DNA of 64,000 nt from NCBI RefSeq assembly GCF_014635865.1, contig NZ_BMDQ01000001.1:744001-808000 (forward strand), given 5' to 3'. The notes under the pieces were generated by a model. That model was not told the DNA's origin. It did no database searches and saw nothing but the letters and a program-made list of their open reading frames with translations. Position 1 is the first letter of the stretch; every line of letters starts with the position of its first letter. Below are positions 19,028 to 26,891 of the stretch, piece after piece. Position numbers and translations under genes: made by a program. The DNA comes from Winogradskyella haliclonae. GTDB taxonomy: Bacteria > Bacteroidota > Bacteroidia > Flavobacteriales > Flavobacteriaceae.

Positions 19028-22000
19028 ATGATATTTTTGAAGCGTTTAAGTATTCTATTTTTTATTTTTCTGGTTTTTAGTTGTAATGATGAAGAGAAAA
19101 AAACTACTGTTGAAACAAATACAAAAACAGAAAAAACTAAGAAATCAAATGAACCTTCGTTATTTACGTATTTAGAACCTTCAGAAACTAATATAACCTT
19201 CAGAAACGATATAAGTGAAACGGAGGCTTTTAATTTTATATTATATGCATACCTATACAATGGAGGAGGAGTTGCTATTGGAGATATAAATAACGATGGC
19301 CTTGATGATATCTATTTTTCAGGAAACACGGTTAGTAATAAACTTTATCTTAATCAAGGTAATTTCAGATTTAAAGATATTACTGCATCTGCTAAAGTAG
19401 GAGGCGGTAAAGGTTTTAAAACAGGAGTTACTATGGCTGATATCAACAATGATGGATATTTAGACATTTATGTATGTAAATCTGCTCAAAGTAATGAAGA
19501 TTTAAGAAAGAATGTCTTATATATTAATAATGGTGATTCCACCTTTATTGAAAAAGCTGAACAATATGGTTTGGATGATTCAGGATATTCTGTGCAGGCC
19601 TATTTTTTTGACTCTGATGGCGATAATGATTTAGATGTGTATGTTCTAAATCATACGAGTAATATGTTAGAAGCCAATATGATTAAGGTTTCTAAAAATA
19701 ATGATGGTACATTAGGGATAGCTGAGTTAGATGATTATACGGGTAGAACAGATCGTTTTTATGTTAATAAAGAAGGTAGGTTTATTGATTACTCTAAAGA
19801 GGCAGGTGTATTAGGAGATGCTTTTGGATTAAGTGCTATTATTGGGGATTTTAACAATGATTTTAGACCAGATATTTATGTTTGTAATGATTATTCGATG
19901 CCTGATAAGCTATTTGTAAATCAAGGGAATAATAATTTTAAAGATGAATTAGATAAATATTTTAAAAATACATCATTCTCTTCAATGGGGTCTGATTATG
20001 CAGATGTTAACAATGATGGATTTTTTGATTTAATGACTTTAGATATGGCGCCAAAAAAAAATGATAGGCGCAAAATGATGCTAATGCCGCAGAATTACGA
20101 TAAGTATGAGAAAATGGTAAAGTATGGATTTGGTGCCCAATATACGGCTAATGCTATGCAAATTAATACTGGAATTGGTTCCTTTTCTAATATTGGATTT
20201 TTAGATAATTTGGCACAAACTGAATGGAGTTGGAATGTGCTTTTAGCTGACTTTGACAATGATGGGCTTAAAGATATACATATAACAAATGGCTATAATA
20301 GAGATGTAACAAATAACGATTATTCCAGGTACAAAATGGATGAGCTTCAAAAAAAGCTTAATCAAAAACAAATCACTTTAAAACAGTGGATAGAAGAAAT
20401 CCCAAGCATTCCAGTATCATCCTTTTTATTTCAAAATAAAGCATTCAACAATTTTGAAGATGTTTCAGAAAAATGGAATAGTGGAAAACCAGCATTTTCA
20501 AATGGAGCGGCATATTCAGATTTAGATAATGATGGCTTCTTAGATGTTGTGGTAAATAATATTAATGAGGTGCCATTCATAATGAAAAACAATGGTAAAC
20601 AGCAACTAGAGAATGGTTTTGTTTCTCTAAAGTTTGACTACACCAAAGGAAGACCATTAGAAGGCACAATAGCTAAACTTACCTTGTCTGATGGCTCAGT
20701 TTTAACGGAACAATATAACCCAACAAGAGGCTTTTTATCATCGTCTCAGCATAGACTTCATTTTGGAGTAAAAAAAGGATTAGCTGTTAATAAATTAGAG
20801 ATAATTTGGCCTAATCAAAAAATGCAAACTATTGAAGATTTAAACTTAAATCAAATTAGTTCAATAAGATATAATCCTACATCAACGTACACTTCAACTA
20901 AAGATGCGAAACCCTATTTTGAAGAAAAAACAGATTTACTTGGAAAAGGATTTTCGCATACAGAAAATGAATTTATAGACTTTAAACGCGAAGCCTTATT
21001 GCATCATAAGTATAGTGAAGAAGGTCCTGCAGTTGCAATTGCAGATGTTAACGGAGATGGTTTAGAAGATGTTTATCTAGGTGGTGCAAAAGACTTTACA
21101 GGTAAATTATTTTTGCAAACACAATCTGGAAAATTTGATTACAAGTTTTTAGTAGGTTTTGAAATAGATAAAACCCATGAAGACACAGATGCTGTGTTCT
21201 TTGATGCTAATGGAGATGGTCGACTTGATTTATATGTGGTCAGTGGTGGAAATGAGAATAAAGCTAATGCTCAAACCTATTTAGATAGGCTATATTTTGG
21301 CGACGGTAAAGGCAATTTTAATAGAGTACGTAATGTGTTGCCAGAACTATTTACAAGTGGGTCAGTCGTTAAAATCCATGATATAGATGGAGATGGAGAC
21401 CAAGATATATTTATTGGTTCTAGGGTAACACCAGGACGTTATCCACAAGCACCTAGAAGCTATATACTTAATAATGATAATGGAATATTCAAAGACGTCA
21501 CTTTGCAATGGGCAAAAGGCTTAGCTTCAATTGGGATGGTTACTGACGCTGAGTTTGCCGATTTAGATAATGATGGTACAAAAGAACTAATTATCTCTGG
21601 TGAATGGATACCAGTTTCAGTATTTAAATTTGAAAACGGCACTTACCAGAACCGAACAATAGAATTTGGCTTAGATAAAAAAGTAGGTTGGTGGAATTCT
21701 GTAACTGTTGCGGATATTAATGGTGATGGTTTTAAAGATATTGTGGCTGGAAATTTAGGCTTAAATTCTATATTCAAAGCTTCGGATTCCGAACCAACAG
21801 AGCTCTATTTTAAAGATTTTGACAACAACGGAAGTATTGATCCTGTAATTACAACTTATATAGAAGGGGTTAGTTATCCGCTGCATAATCGTGACAGAAT
21901 GCTTAATCATATGGTGATGCTTAAAAAGCGTTTTACGCGTTACGCACCTTATTCTAATGCTACAATTACGGATATTTTTACACCTCAAGAGCTGCAGAAT

Positions 22001-22396
22001 GTTAATGTATTAAAAGCCAATCATTTTCAGCATACCTTATTTGTAAATGACAACGGAAAAGGATTTAAAGCCCAAAACCTACCAAGTGAAACGCAAATTT
22101 CTGTACTTAATGATGCCGTAATAAAAGACTTGAATAAAGATGGAAATGTAGATGTAATTACTGGTGGAAATTTTTATGGTACAGATGCCGAATATGGAAG
22201 ATATGATGCTTCCATAGGCACTACACTTATTAATAAAGGCAACTCAAATTTCGAAGCAATATCTGCAACTGAGAGCGGTTTAGAAATTTCAGGAAATGTA
22301 CAGCACATTAAAGAAGTTTCTGTTGCTGGCCAACCGCATCTTTTGGTCATAAGAAATAATGAGCCTGCGAGTTTAATAAAGATAACTAGCGATTAG
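19028..22396 (+). CDS. VCBS/FG-GAP repeat lipoprotein with ASPIC/UnbV domain
   Basis: A 1122-residue lipoprotein (MIFLKRLSILFFIFLVFSC, lipid Cys19, then NDEE). It is built from many FG-GAP/VCBS blades with calcium-binding loops of the D-x-N-x-D-G-x-x-D kind, for example DINNDGLDDIYF, DINNDGYLDIYV, DVNGDGLEDVYL and DINGDGFKDIVA, so at least one integrin-like propeller is expected. Around residues 510-620 lies an ASPIC/UnbV segment with SSSQHRLHFGVKK and LEIIWPNQK. The acidic residues after Cys19 suggest surface exposure. It is paired with the haloperoxidase-like lipoprotein; a binding or scaffold role is inferred only from the repeats. Confidence 0.9.
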   Translation: MIFLKRLSILFFIFLVFSCNDEEKKTTVETNTKTEKTKKSNEPSLFTYLEPSETNITFRNDISETEAFNFILYAYLYNGGGVAIGDINNDGLDDIYFSGNTVSNKLYLNQGNFRFKDITASAKVGGGKGFKTGVTMADINNDGYLDIYVCKSAQSNEDLRKNVLYINNGDSTFIEKAEQYGLDDSGYSVQAYFFDSDGDNDLDVYVLNHTSNMLEANMIKVSKNNDGTLGIAELDDYTGRTDRFYVNKEGRFIDYSKEAGVLGDAFGLSAIIGDFNNDFRPDIYVCNDYSMPDKLFVNQGNNNFKDELDKYFKNTSFSSMGSDYADVNNDGFFDLMTLDMAPKKNDRRKMMLMPQNYDKYEKMVKYGFGAQYTANAMQINTGIGSFSNIGFLDNLAQTEWSWNVLLADFDNDGLKDIHITNGYNRDVTNNDYSRYKMDELQKKLNQKQITLKQWIEEIPSIPVSSFLFQNKAFNNFEDVSEKWNSGKPAFSNGAAYSDLDNDGFLDVVVNNINEVPFIMKNNGKQQLENGFVSLKFDYTKGRPLEGTIAKLTLSDGSVLTEQYNPTRGFLSSSQHRLHFGVKKGLAVNKLEIIWPNQKMQTIEDLNLNQISSIRYNPTSTYTSTKDAKPYFEEKTDLLGKGFSHTENEFIDFKREALLHHKYSEEGPAVAIADVNGDGLEDVYLGGAKDFTGKLFLQTQSGKFDYKFLVGFEIDKTHEDTDAVFFDANGDGRLDLYVVSGGNENKANAQTYLDRLYFGDGKGNFNRVRNVLPELFTSGSVVKIHDIDGDGDQDIFIGSRVTPGRYPQAPRSYILNNDNGIFKDVTLQWAKGLASIGMVTDAEFADLDNDGTKELIISGEWIPVSVFKFENGTYQNRTIEFGLDKKVGWWNSVTVADINGDGFKDIVAGNLGLNSIFKASDSEPTELYFKDFDNNGSIDPVITTYIEGVSYPLHNRDRMLNHMVMLKKRFTRYAPYSNATITDIFTPQELQNVNVLKANHFQHTLFVNDNGKGFKAQNLPSETQISVLNDAVIKDLNKDGNVDVITGGNFYGTDAEYGRYDASIGTTLINKGNSNFEAISATESGLEISGNVQHIKEVSVAGQPHLLVIRNNEPASLIKITSD

Positions 22397-22524
22397 TTTC
22401 CTGTTAGAAAATCTTTTCTGTGCCTTACATCTACGATATTATGTAATAAAAATAAAGGACCTACTAAAGCAAATGTAACTAATAGTATAGGGCCTAACAG
22501 TAATAACAAAATAATCTTTTTCAT
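22393..22524 (-). CDS. Small membrane protein of 43 residues, unknown
   Basis: I do not recognise this short frame. It begins MKKIILLLLLGPILLVTFAL, has one strong hydrophobic stretch covering most of residues 4-28, and ends with a basic tail (DVRHRKDFLTGN). It is convergent with the VCBS gene and overlaps its stop by four bases. The hydrophobic profile and AAA/AAG start context make a real small protein plausible, but chance cannot be excluded at this length. Confidence 0.35.
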   Translation of the reverse strand: MKKIILLLLLGPILLVTFALVGPLFLLHNIVDVRHRKDFLTGN

Positions 22525-22670
22525 AGCATTAGTTTTTGTTTTACGATTACAAATATCGCTGACAACAACATGTAAAAAGATTACAGGATTAACTTATTGT
22601 TATGTGATATTATCGATTTTTATATAAAATATACCTATACTATTTTATTAAAGTAACTTCTTGTTGTGTG

Positions 22671-22718
22671 CTATATTAACATTAAGCATATTTAGAAACA
22701 CCAAATATGTTAATATAG
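22671..22718. repeat. Large dyad upstream of the second AraC gene
   Basis: CTATATTAACAT (22671-22682) and ATGTTAATATAG (22707-22718) are perfect 12-base complements around a 24-base centre, which itself contains CATATTT and AAATATG as a nested alternative pair. The direct repeat TTCTTGTTG occurs on each side (22658-22666 and 22747-22755). Apart from the small minus-strand frame, the 22525-22781 gap holds no other gene I can support. A regulator binding site is plausible; no T-run follows. Confidence 0.4.
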
Positions 22719-22781
22719 TATATTTTTTTAATAATTTTGAACACATTTCTTGTTGCATAGAACGATAACTTTGTTAATGTT

Positions 22782-23654
22782 GTGAAAAAGCAAAAACCAG
22801 TTTTAGAGAAAATAACTCCTGCATTTGGGAGTTCTATTCATGTTCATAAACATGACGCTTATGTTGGTGAGAGTAACCCTTTTTGGCATTTCCACCCAGA
22901 AATAGAACTCGTATACATTAATAAAGGAAAAGGTAAACGACACATCGGGAATCATTTGTCTTACTATAATAATAGTCAATTATTACTCTTAGGCTCTAAT
23001 TTACCACATTATGGTTTTGTAGATCGATTGACTTTGAATGGTTCTGAAACTGTCGTTCAATTCAAACCCGATTTTTTAGGTGATGATTTTTTTGATATTC
23101 CAGAAATGAAATCGATTAATCAACTTTTAGAACGATCCAAAATGGGAGTACTTTTTGGCGCAAACACTAAAAAGGAACTAGGCATTGATATAGAAGCGTT
23201 AGCAGACAAGAAGGGATTTGATAAAATAGTTGCATTGTTAAATATTCTTCAATCATTAGCAAATTCAGAAGATTATAAAATTTTGAATGCAGATGGATTT
23301 CTATTTGAAACAGAACCGCAAGACAATGCAAAAATCAATATTATATATAAGTACATAAACGAAAATTTTCAACAGCATATAAGTTTAGAAGAAATTGCTG
23401 AAAAAGTAAGCATGTCAATACCTGCATTTTGTAGATACTTTAAAAAAGTTACAGGTAAAACATTTACCAAACTAGTCAATGAATATAGGATTGTGCATGC
23501 TACTAAATTACTTTCTGAAAGTCAATTAAGTATTACTGACATCAGTTACGAATGCGGATTTAATAACTTTTCTCATTTTAACAAGCTATTTAATGAGTTT
23601 ACTGGAAAAAGCGCTTCAAAATATAGGAAAGAATTAAAACGTATAGTGCAATAA
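22782..23654 (+). CDS. AraC family regulator with cupin sensor
   Basis: A 290-residue regulator. Residues 15-110 form an AraC-type cupin (NPFWHFHPEIELVYINKGKGKRHIGNH, then LLLLGSNLPHYGF), the sugar-sensor type. The C-terminal domain from about residue 185 has ISLEEIAEKVSMSIPAFCRYFKKVTGKTFTKLVNEYRI and ITDISYECGFNNFSHFNKLFNEFTGKSASKYRKE, both helix-turn-helix units. The start must be GTG at 22782: an in-frame stop lies at 22758-22760 and the nearby ATG at 22777 is in another frame. Its targets are unknown; a large dyad lies 60-110 bases upstream. Confidence 0.9.
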   Translation: MKKQKPVLEKITPAFGSSIHVHKHDAYVGESNPFWHFHPEIELVYINKGKGKRHIGNHLSYYNNSQLLLLGSNLPHYGFVDRLTLNGSETVVQFKPDFLGDDFFDIPEMKSINQLLERSKMGVLFGANTKKELGIDIEALADKKGFDKIVALLNILQSLANSEDYKILNADGFLFETEPQDNAKINIIYKYINENFQQHISLEEIAEKVSMSIPAFCRYFKKVTGKTFTKLVNEYRIVHATKLLSESQLSITDISYECGFNNFSHFNKLFNEFTGKSASKYRKELKRIVQ

Positions 23655-23665
23655 ATTTTAATAAC

Positions 23666-23839
23666 ATGGGAGATAAAATCAATACAGCTATAGAGTATTA
23701 CTTAATAAAACAGAAGGAGATTTTGGAACTTGTTAATAATAGTTTTTCTCTTTCGATTGAAGATATTATACGTTATGGAGAAGAACTATCTGTTTTAGAA
23801 AATAAAATAACAGCTTTAGAAGTTGCTAAGGAAAATTAA
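23666..23839 (+). CDS. Small acidic helical protein of 57 residues, unknown
   Basis: Translation from ATG at 23666 starts MGDKINTAIEYYLIKQKEIL and ends with LENKITALEVAKEN. It looks amphipathic and helical, with no cysteine or membrane span. It begins 11 bases after the AraC stop on the same strand, so cotranscription is likely, and it is convergent with the HD-domain gene two bases away. I do not recognise a family. The compact packing between two confident genes supports it being real. Confidence 0.5.
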   Translation: MGDKINTAIEYYLIKQKEILELVNNSFSLSIEDIIRYGEELSVLENKITALEVAKEN

Positions 23840-23841
23840 CG

Positions 23842-24492
23842 TTATAATTTACCTAGCCATTCGGCATAAAACTGTTTCAAAAAACCTTCCATATAGTTAT
23901 GTCGTTCAGAAGCTATTCGCTTCCCGGTAGCGGTATTCATTTTGTCTTTTAGCAATAATAATTTCTCGTAAAAATGATTTAGTGTTGGAGCATCAGAATT
24001 TTTATAGTCTTCTTTAGACATATTGAGATTTGGTACAATTTCAGGATTATATAGTGCTCTATTTTTAAAACCACCATAATTAAAACAGCGGGCAATGCCT
24101 ATAGCACCGATAGCATCTAGACGGTCGGCATCTTGAACAACCTCTAATTCTTTTGAAGTAAATTTTTTACCGTTTTCAAGCGTGTTTTTAAAAGATATAT
24201 TTTCAATGATTGCTACAACATGTTCTATAATTTTACTATCTACATTTTGTTTAAATAAAAACTCACGAGCAATCTTTGGGCCAATAGTTTCGTCACCATC
24301 ATAAAACTTTGGGTCTGCGATATCATGAAGAAGAGCTGCTAACGAAACAACAAGAAGATCTACGTCTTCTTTTTTAGAAATAAGTAAGGTGTTTTTATAA
24401 ACACGTTCTATATGAAACCAATCATGCCCACCTTCTGCGTTTTCAAGTTCGGACTTTACAAATGATATTGTGGTTTCAATTAATTGATTCAT
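23842..24492 (-). CDS. HD domain phosphohydrolase
   Basis: A 216-residue protein of the HD superfamily (YedJ-like small hydrolases). Metal-binding residues are visible in EGGHDWFHIERVYKNTL (His near residue 27), ALLHDIADPKFYDGDE (the HD pair near residues 55-56) and VQDADRLDAIGAIGIARCFNYGG (Asp near residue 117). It probably hydrolyses a phosphate ester or nucleotide, but the substrate is not evident. Its start lies two bases after the stop of plsC, upstream on the minus strand, so the two genes share a transcript. Confidence 0.88.
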   Translation of the reverse strand: MNQLIETTISFVKSELENAEGGHDWFHIERVYKNTLLISKKEDVDLLVVSLAALLHDIADPKFYDGDETIGPKIAREFLFKQNVDSKIIEHVVAIIENISFKNTLENGKKFTSKELEVVQDADRLDAIGAIGIARCFNYGGFKNRALYNPEIVPNLNMSKEDYKNSDAPTLNHFYEKLLLLKDKMNTATGKRIASERHNYMEGFLKQFYAEWLGKL

Positions 24493-24494
24493 GA

Positions 24495-25226
24495 CTAAAT
24501 TACAGCTTTAATTATTGTCGCTTCAATCTGTTTTATCAAAGCATCTTTATCTTCAAAATTACTAAGCTCTAAAGGTTTATGAACGGTAAACTTTATATGA
24601 GCACCTAATCCCATCGGGAATTTTCCATATTTTAAGGTTTTCCATGAATTATTGATACTCACAGGTGCGATAACAGCATCAGGAGCATGCTCAAACATGG
24701 TTAAAAGGCCTTTAGTTTTAAATGGTTTGGGTTGACTAGTTCTACTTCTTGTGCCTTCAGGAAAAATGACAGCAGCCCAATTATTTTTGACAATCCGTTT
24801 TGCAAAATTTTGTATAGCAGTTATAGATTTTAAAGGTTCTTTTCTATCTATTAAAACCGAGCCGCCATGTCTTAAATTATAAGATACACTAGGGATGCCT
24901 TTTCCCAATTCTTTCTTACTTACAAACTTTACATGATGCTTACGTAAATACCAAATCAATGGCGGGATGTCATACATACTTTGATGATTGGCAACAATGA
25001 TAAGAGGCCTTCCAAGAGGAATCTTATGAGGGTTATTAAAACTAAAACGAGTGCCTAAAACATTAAGACAACGCAGGAGAAAAAATTGTAACCAATCCAC
25101 ACTAATTTTATGCGCTTTATATCCAAATACATTGAAACAAAACCATTGTATAGGATGAAAAATAATAAGGGTCAATCCAAAACATAAAAAGTAGATAATA
25201 GTAATAGGATATGCGAGTAATCTCAT
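24495..25226 (-). CDS. plsC: 1-acyl-sn-glycerol-3-phosphate acyltransferase (PlsC family)
   Basis: Transfers an acyl chain to lysophosphatidic acid at the inner membrane to form phosphatidic acid. It has an N-terminal membrane span (YPITIIYFLCFGLTLIIF), the acyltransferase motif NHQSMYD (the NHxxxxD box) and FPEGTRS. The frame extends upstream to a GTG at 25250, but that codon lies inside the terminator hairpin of the bacilliredoxin gene. I therefore choose the ATG at 25226, giving MRLLAYPITIIYF and 243 residues, normal for PlsC. Cotranscribed with the HD hydrolase. Confidence 0.9.
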   Translation of the reverse strand: MRLLAYPITIIYFLCFGLTLIIFHPIQWFCFNVFGYKAHKISVDWLQFFLLRCLNVLGTRFSFNNPHKIPLGRPLIIVANHQSMYDIPPLIWYLRKHHVKFVSKKELGKGIPSVSYNLRHGGSVLIDRKEPLKSITAIQNFAKRIVKNNWAAVIFPEGTRSRTSQPKPFKTKGLLTMFEHAPDAVIAPVSINNSWKTLKYGKFPMGLGAHIKFTVHKPLELSNFEDKDALIKQIEATIIKAVI

Positions 25227-25243
25227 AGTGCTGTAAAAATAAA

Positions 25244-25267
25244 AAACCACGATGAAAATCGTGGTTT
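25244..25267 (-). terminator. Rho-independent terminator of the bacilliredoxin gene
   Basis: AAACCACGAT and ATCGTGGTTT form a perfect 10-base stem with a GAAA loop. On the minus strand the stem is followed by a run of T (GGTTTTTTATTTTT), so it stops transcription coming from 25291. It overlaps the 5' extension of the plsC frame. Confidence 0.85.
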
Positions 25268-25290
25268 AAATTTAAAATCTTAATCAGAAT

Positions 25291-25701
25291 TTAGCAATGC
25301 TCATTGTAAGCATCCATTAAGTTTTCTGCTATTAATTCTGCTGGACGACCTTCAATATGGTGACGCTCTAGCATATGGACTAATTCTCCATCTTTAAATA
25401 AAGCCATACTTGGTGAGCTAGGAGGAAACGGTACCATATGTGCTCTTGCTTGTTGTGTAGCTTCTCTATCTACACCTGCAAAAACGGTAACCAAATTTGT
25501 CGGGCGCTTTGCATTCTCTAAGCTCATACGAGCACCAGGTCTAGCATTTGCTGCAGCACAGCCACAAACCGAGTTTACAACTACTAAAGTTGTACCTTCT
25601 TTTGCAATAGCATTATCTACGGCCTCTGTTGTATGTAATTCTTCAAAACCAATATTAGTTAAATCTTCACGCATTGGTTTTACTAATTCTGCTGGATACA
25701 T
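25291..25701 (-). CDS. BrxA/BrxB family bacilliredoxin (YphP/YqiW)
   Basis: A 136-residue thioredoxin-fold protein with the CGC redox motif at Cys46-Gly-Cys48 in VVNSVCGCAAANARPGARM, which is diagnostic for the YphP/YqiW family. In Bacilli these remove bacillithiol from oxidised protein thiols. Flavobacteria contain the family too, and the thiol cofactor used here is not known from the sequence. Other family blocks are VTVFAGVDREATQQAR, PFPPSSPSMALFKDGELVHMLERHHIEGRPAE. It has its own -7 element and terminator, so it is monocistronic. Confidence 0.93.
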   Translation of the reverse strand: MYPAELVKPMREDLTNIGFEELHTTEAVDNAIAKEGTTLVVVNSVCGCAAANARPGARMSLENAKRPTNLVTVFAGVDREATQQARAHMVPFPPSSPSMALFKDGELVHMLERHHIEGRPAELIAENLMDAYNEHC

Positions 25702-25734
25702 ATTTTTCTTTTTTTATTTAACAAGTTTGAAATG

Positions 25735-25742
25735 CAAAGATA
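25735..25742 (-). promoter_or_regulatory. Promoter -7 element of the bacilliredoxin gene
   Basis: The minus strand reads TATCTTTG, matching TAnnTTTG, 34 bases before the start codon at 25701. The best TTG lies about 25 bases upstream, slightly beyond normal spacing. Confidence 0.5.
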
Positions 25743-25817
25743 CCAAATGTGTAACAAAATAAAGTTGCAATACACTAACAAATAGTATATTTACGCATTC
25801 ATAAAATCTATGATAGA

Positions 25818-26609
25818 ATGAGTTTTTCAAAATGGATAGGCGCTGCAATTGGATGGTCTTTTGGAGGTCCAATAGGCGCAATAATTGGTATGGCTTTAGG
25901 TAGTATTGTAGATAATGCTACAGATTCTAGCCCACTGCTTGGTGAGCGTCAAGCTGGTAAAAAACGAAGACGAGATCCATATAGGCAGCCAACTTACCAA
26001 AGACAACGTCAACAACGTGGGCAAACTCAATCTGGAGATTTTGAAGTGAGTTTACTTATCCTAGCATCTGTAGTTATTAAAGCTGATGGCAAACAAGATC
26101 AACGCGAGCTTGACTTTGTACGCCAGCAGTTTACTAACATGTATGGTAAGGAGCGCGCTAATAAAGCGTTTAGATTATTTAAAGGCATTACAAAACAAAA
26201 TATTTCTACACGTCAAGTTTGCTTACAGATTAAGCAAATGATGGATCATGCGTCGCGATTACAATTACTTCATTTTTTATTTGGTATAGCAAAAGCTGAT
26301 GGTTTAGTAACCAAAGACGAAATCAAACAAATTTATACCATTGCTGGTTATTTGGGTATTAGTAGTCGCGATTACGAGAGTATCAAAGCCATGTTTTACA
26401 ACAGTACAAACAATGCGTATAAGATTTTAGAGATAGAAAAGACTGTGTCTGATGATGAGGTGAAACGTGCGTATCGTAAAATGGCTAAAAAATACCATCC
26501 TGACCGCTTAAGCCATTTAGGTGAAGAACATCGTGAGGGAGCTGAAGAAAAGTTTAGACAAGTACAGGAAGCTTATGAGCATATCCAAAAAGAGCGAGGA
26601 TTTAAGTAA
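25818..26609 (+). CDS. TerB and DnaJ domain co-chaperone (DjlA-like)
   Basis: A 263-residue protein with three parts. Residues 5-33 are a glycine-rich hydrophobic segment ([23 protein letters not shown]) like the membrane anchor of DjlA. A TerB-like helical domain covers about 75-190 ([23 protein letters not shown] and [17 protein letters not shown]). A C-terminal J domain from about 199 has the HPD motif at residues 227-229. The order matches DjlA, a membrane-bound DnaK co-chaperone, so it likely stimulates DnaK ATPase at the inner membrane. The linker between anchor and TerB is rich in Arg and Gln. Confidence 0.88.
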   Translation: MSFSKWIGAAIGWSFGGPIGAIIGMALGSIVDNATDSSPLLGERQAGKKRRRDPYRQPTYQRQRQQRGQTQSGDFEVSLLILASVVIKADGKQDQRELDFVRQQFTNMYGKERANKAFRLFKGITKQNISTRQVCLQIKQMMDHASRLQLLHFLFGIAKADGLVTKDEIKQIYTIAGYLGISSRDYESIKAMFYNSTNNAYKILEIEKTVSDDEVKRAYRKMAKKYHPDRLSHLGEEHREGAEEKFRQVQEAYEHIQKERGFK

Positions 26610-26610
26610 A

Positions 26611-26760
26611 TTATATGTTTGATTTACGCTCCTTTTCTTTTTTCTCTATATACTTAAAATAGCGTTTCTCTCTATATTTTCTTACTAATAGTAAAATTAC
26701 GGCTACTAGTGCTAGAAGCATTAGGCCGCCTTTTCCTGTGATAAAGTCGTAGAATTTCAT
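26611..26760 (-). CDS. Small membrane protein of 49 residues, unknown
   Basis: Translated from ATG at 26760 (an in-frame ATG at 26769 would add three residues). It begins MKFYDFITGKGGLMLLALVA, has one transmembrane helix at about residues 12-29, and has a very basic tail (RKYREKRYFKYIEKKEKERK). The topology would be one membrane helix with a charged cytoplasmic tail. It is convergent with the TerB-DnaJ gene with one base between stops. I do not recognise a family; the membrane-helix pattern supports a real gene. Confidence 0.45.
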   Translation of the reverse strand: MKFYDFITGKGGLMLLALVAVILLLVRKYREKRYFKYIEKKEKERKSNI

Positions 26761-26835
26761 AAATAGCATTGCGTTACGCAAGTAGTCGGCAATGTAATAA
26801 AACCTTTCACAAACTCATTGGTTTTCGATTGTTTA

Positions 26836-26869
26836 AATTATATTTTTAGACTAATCTAAAAATATAATT
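26836..26869. promoter_or_regulatory. 34-base perfect dyad, candidate DtxR/MntR-type operator
   Basis: AATTATATTTTTAGA and TCTAAAAATATAATT are perfect 15-base complements around CTAA. The core TTTAGACTAATCTAAA closely resembles known DtxR/MntR-family boxes such as TTTAGGTTAACCTAAA. Its last base is the first of the -7 element of the TonB-receptor operon, whose third gene encodes a DtxR/MntR-type repressor, so metal-dependent autoregulation is expected. Confidence 0.75.
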
Positions 26870-26876
26870 ATATTTG
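26869..26876 (+). promoter_or_regulatory. Promoter -7 element of the metal-homeostasis operon
   Basis: TATATTTG matches TAnnTTTG, 15 bases before the TonB-receptor ATG. The region where a -33 TTG would sit is occupied by the dyad at 26836-26869, so a bound repressor would block RNA polymerase. Confidence 0.6.
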
Positions 26877-26891
26877 CATAAAAATTATTGA

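Noticed and set aside
25227..25250. Upstream GTG start of plsC
   Set aside because: The codons lie inside the stem and T-run of the bacilliredoxin terminator; the internal ATG gives a family-normal N-terminus.
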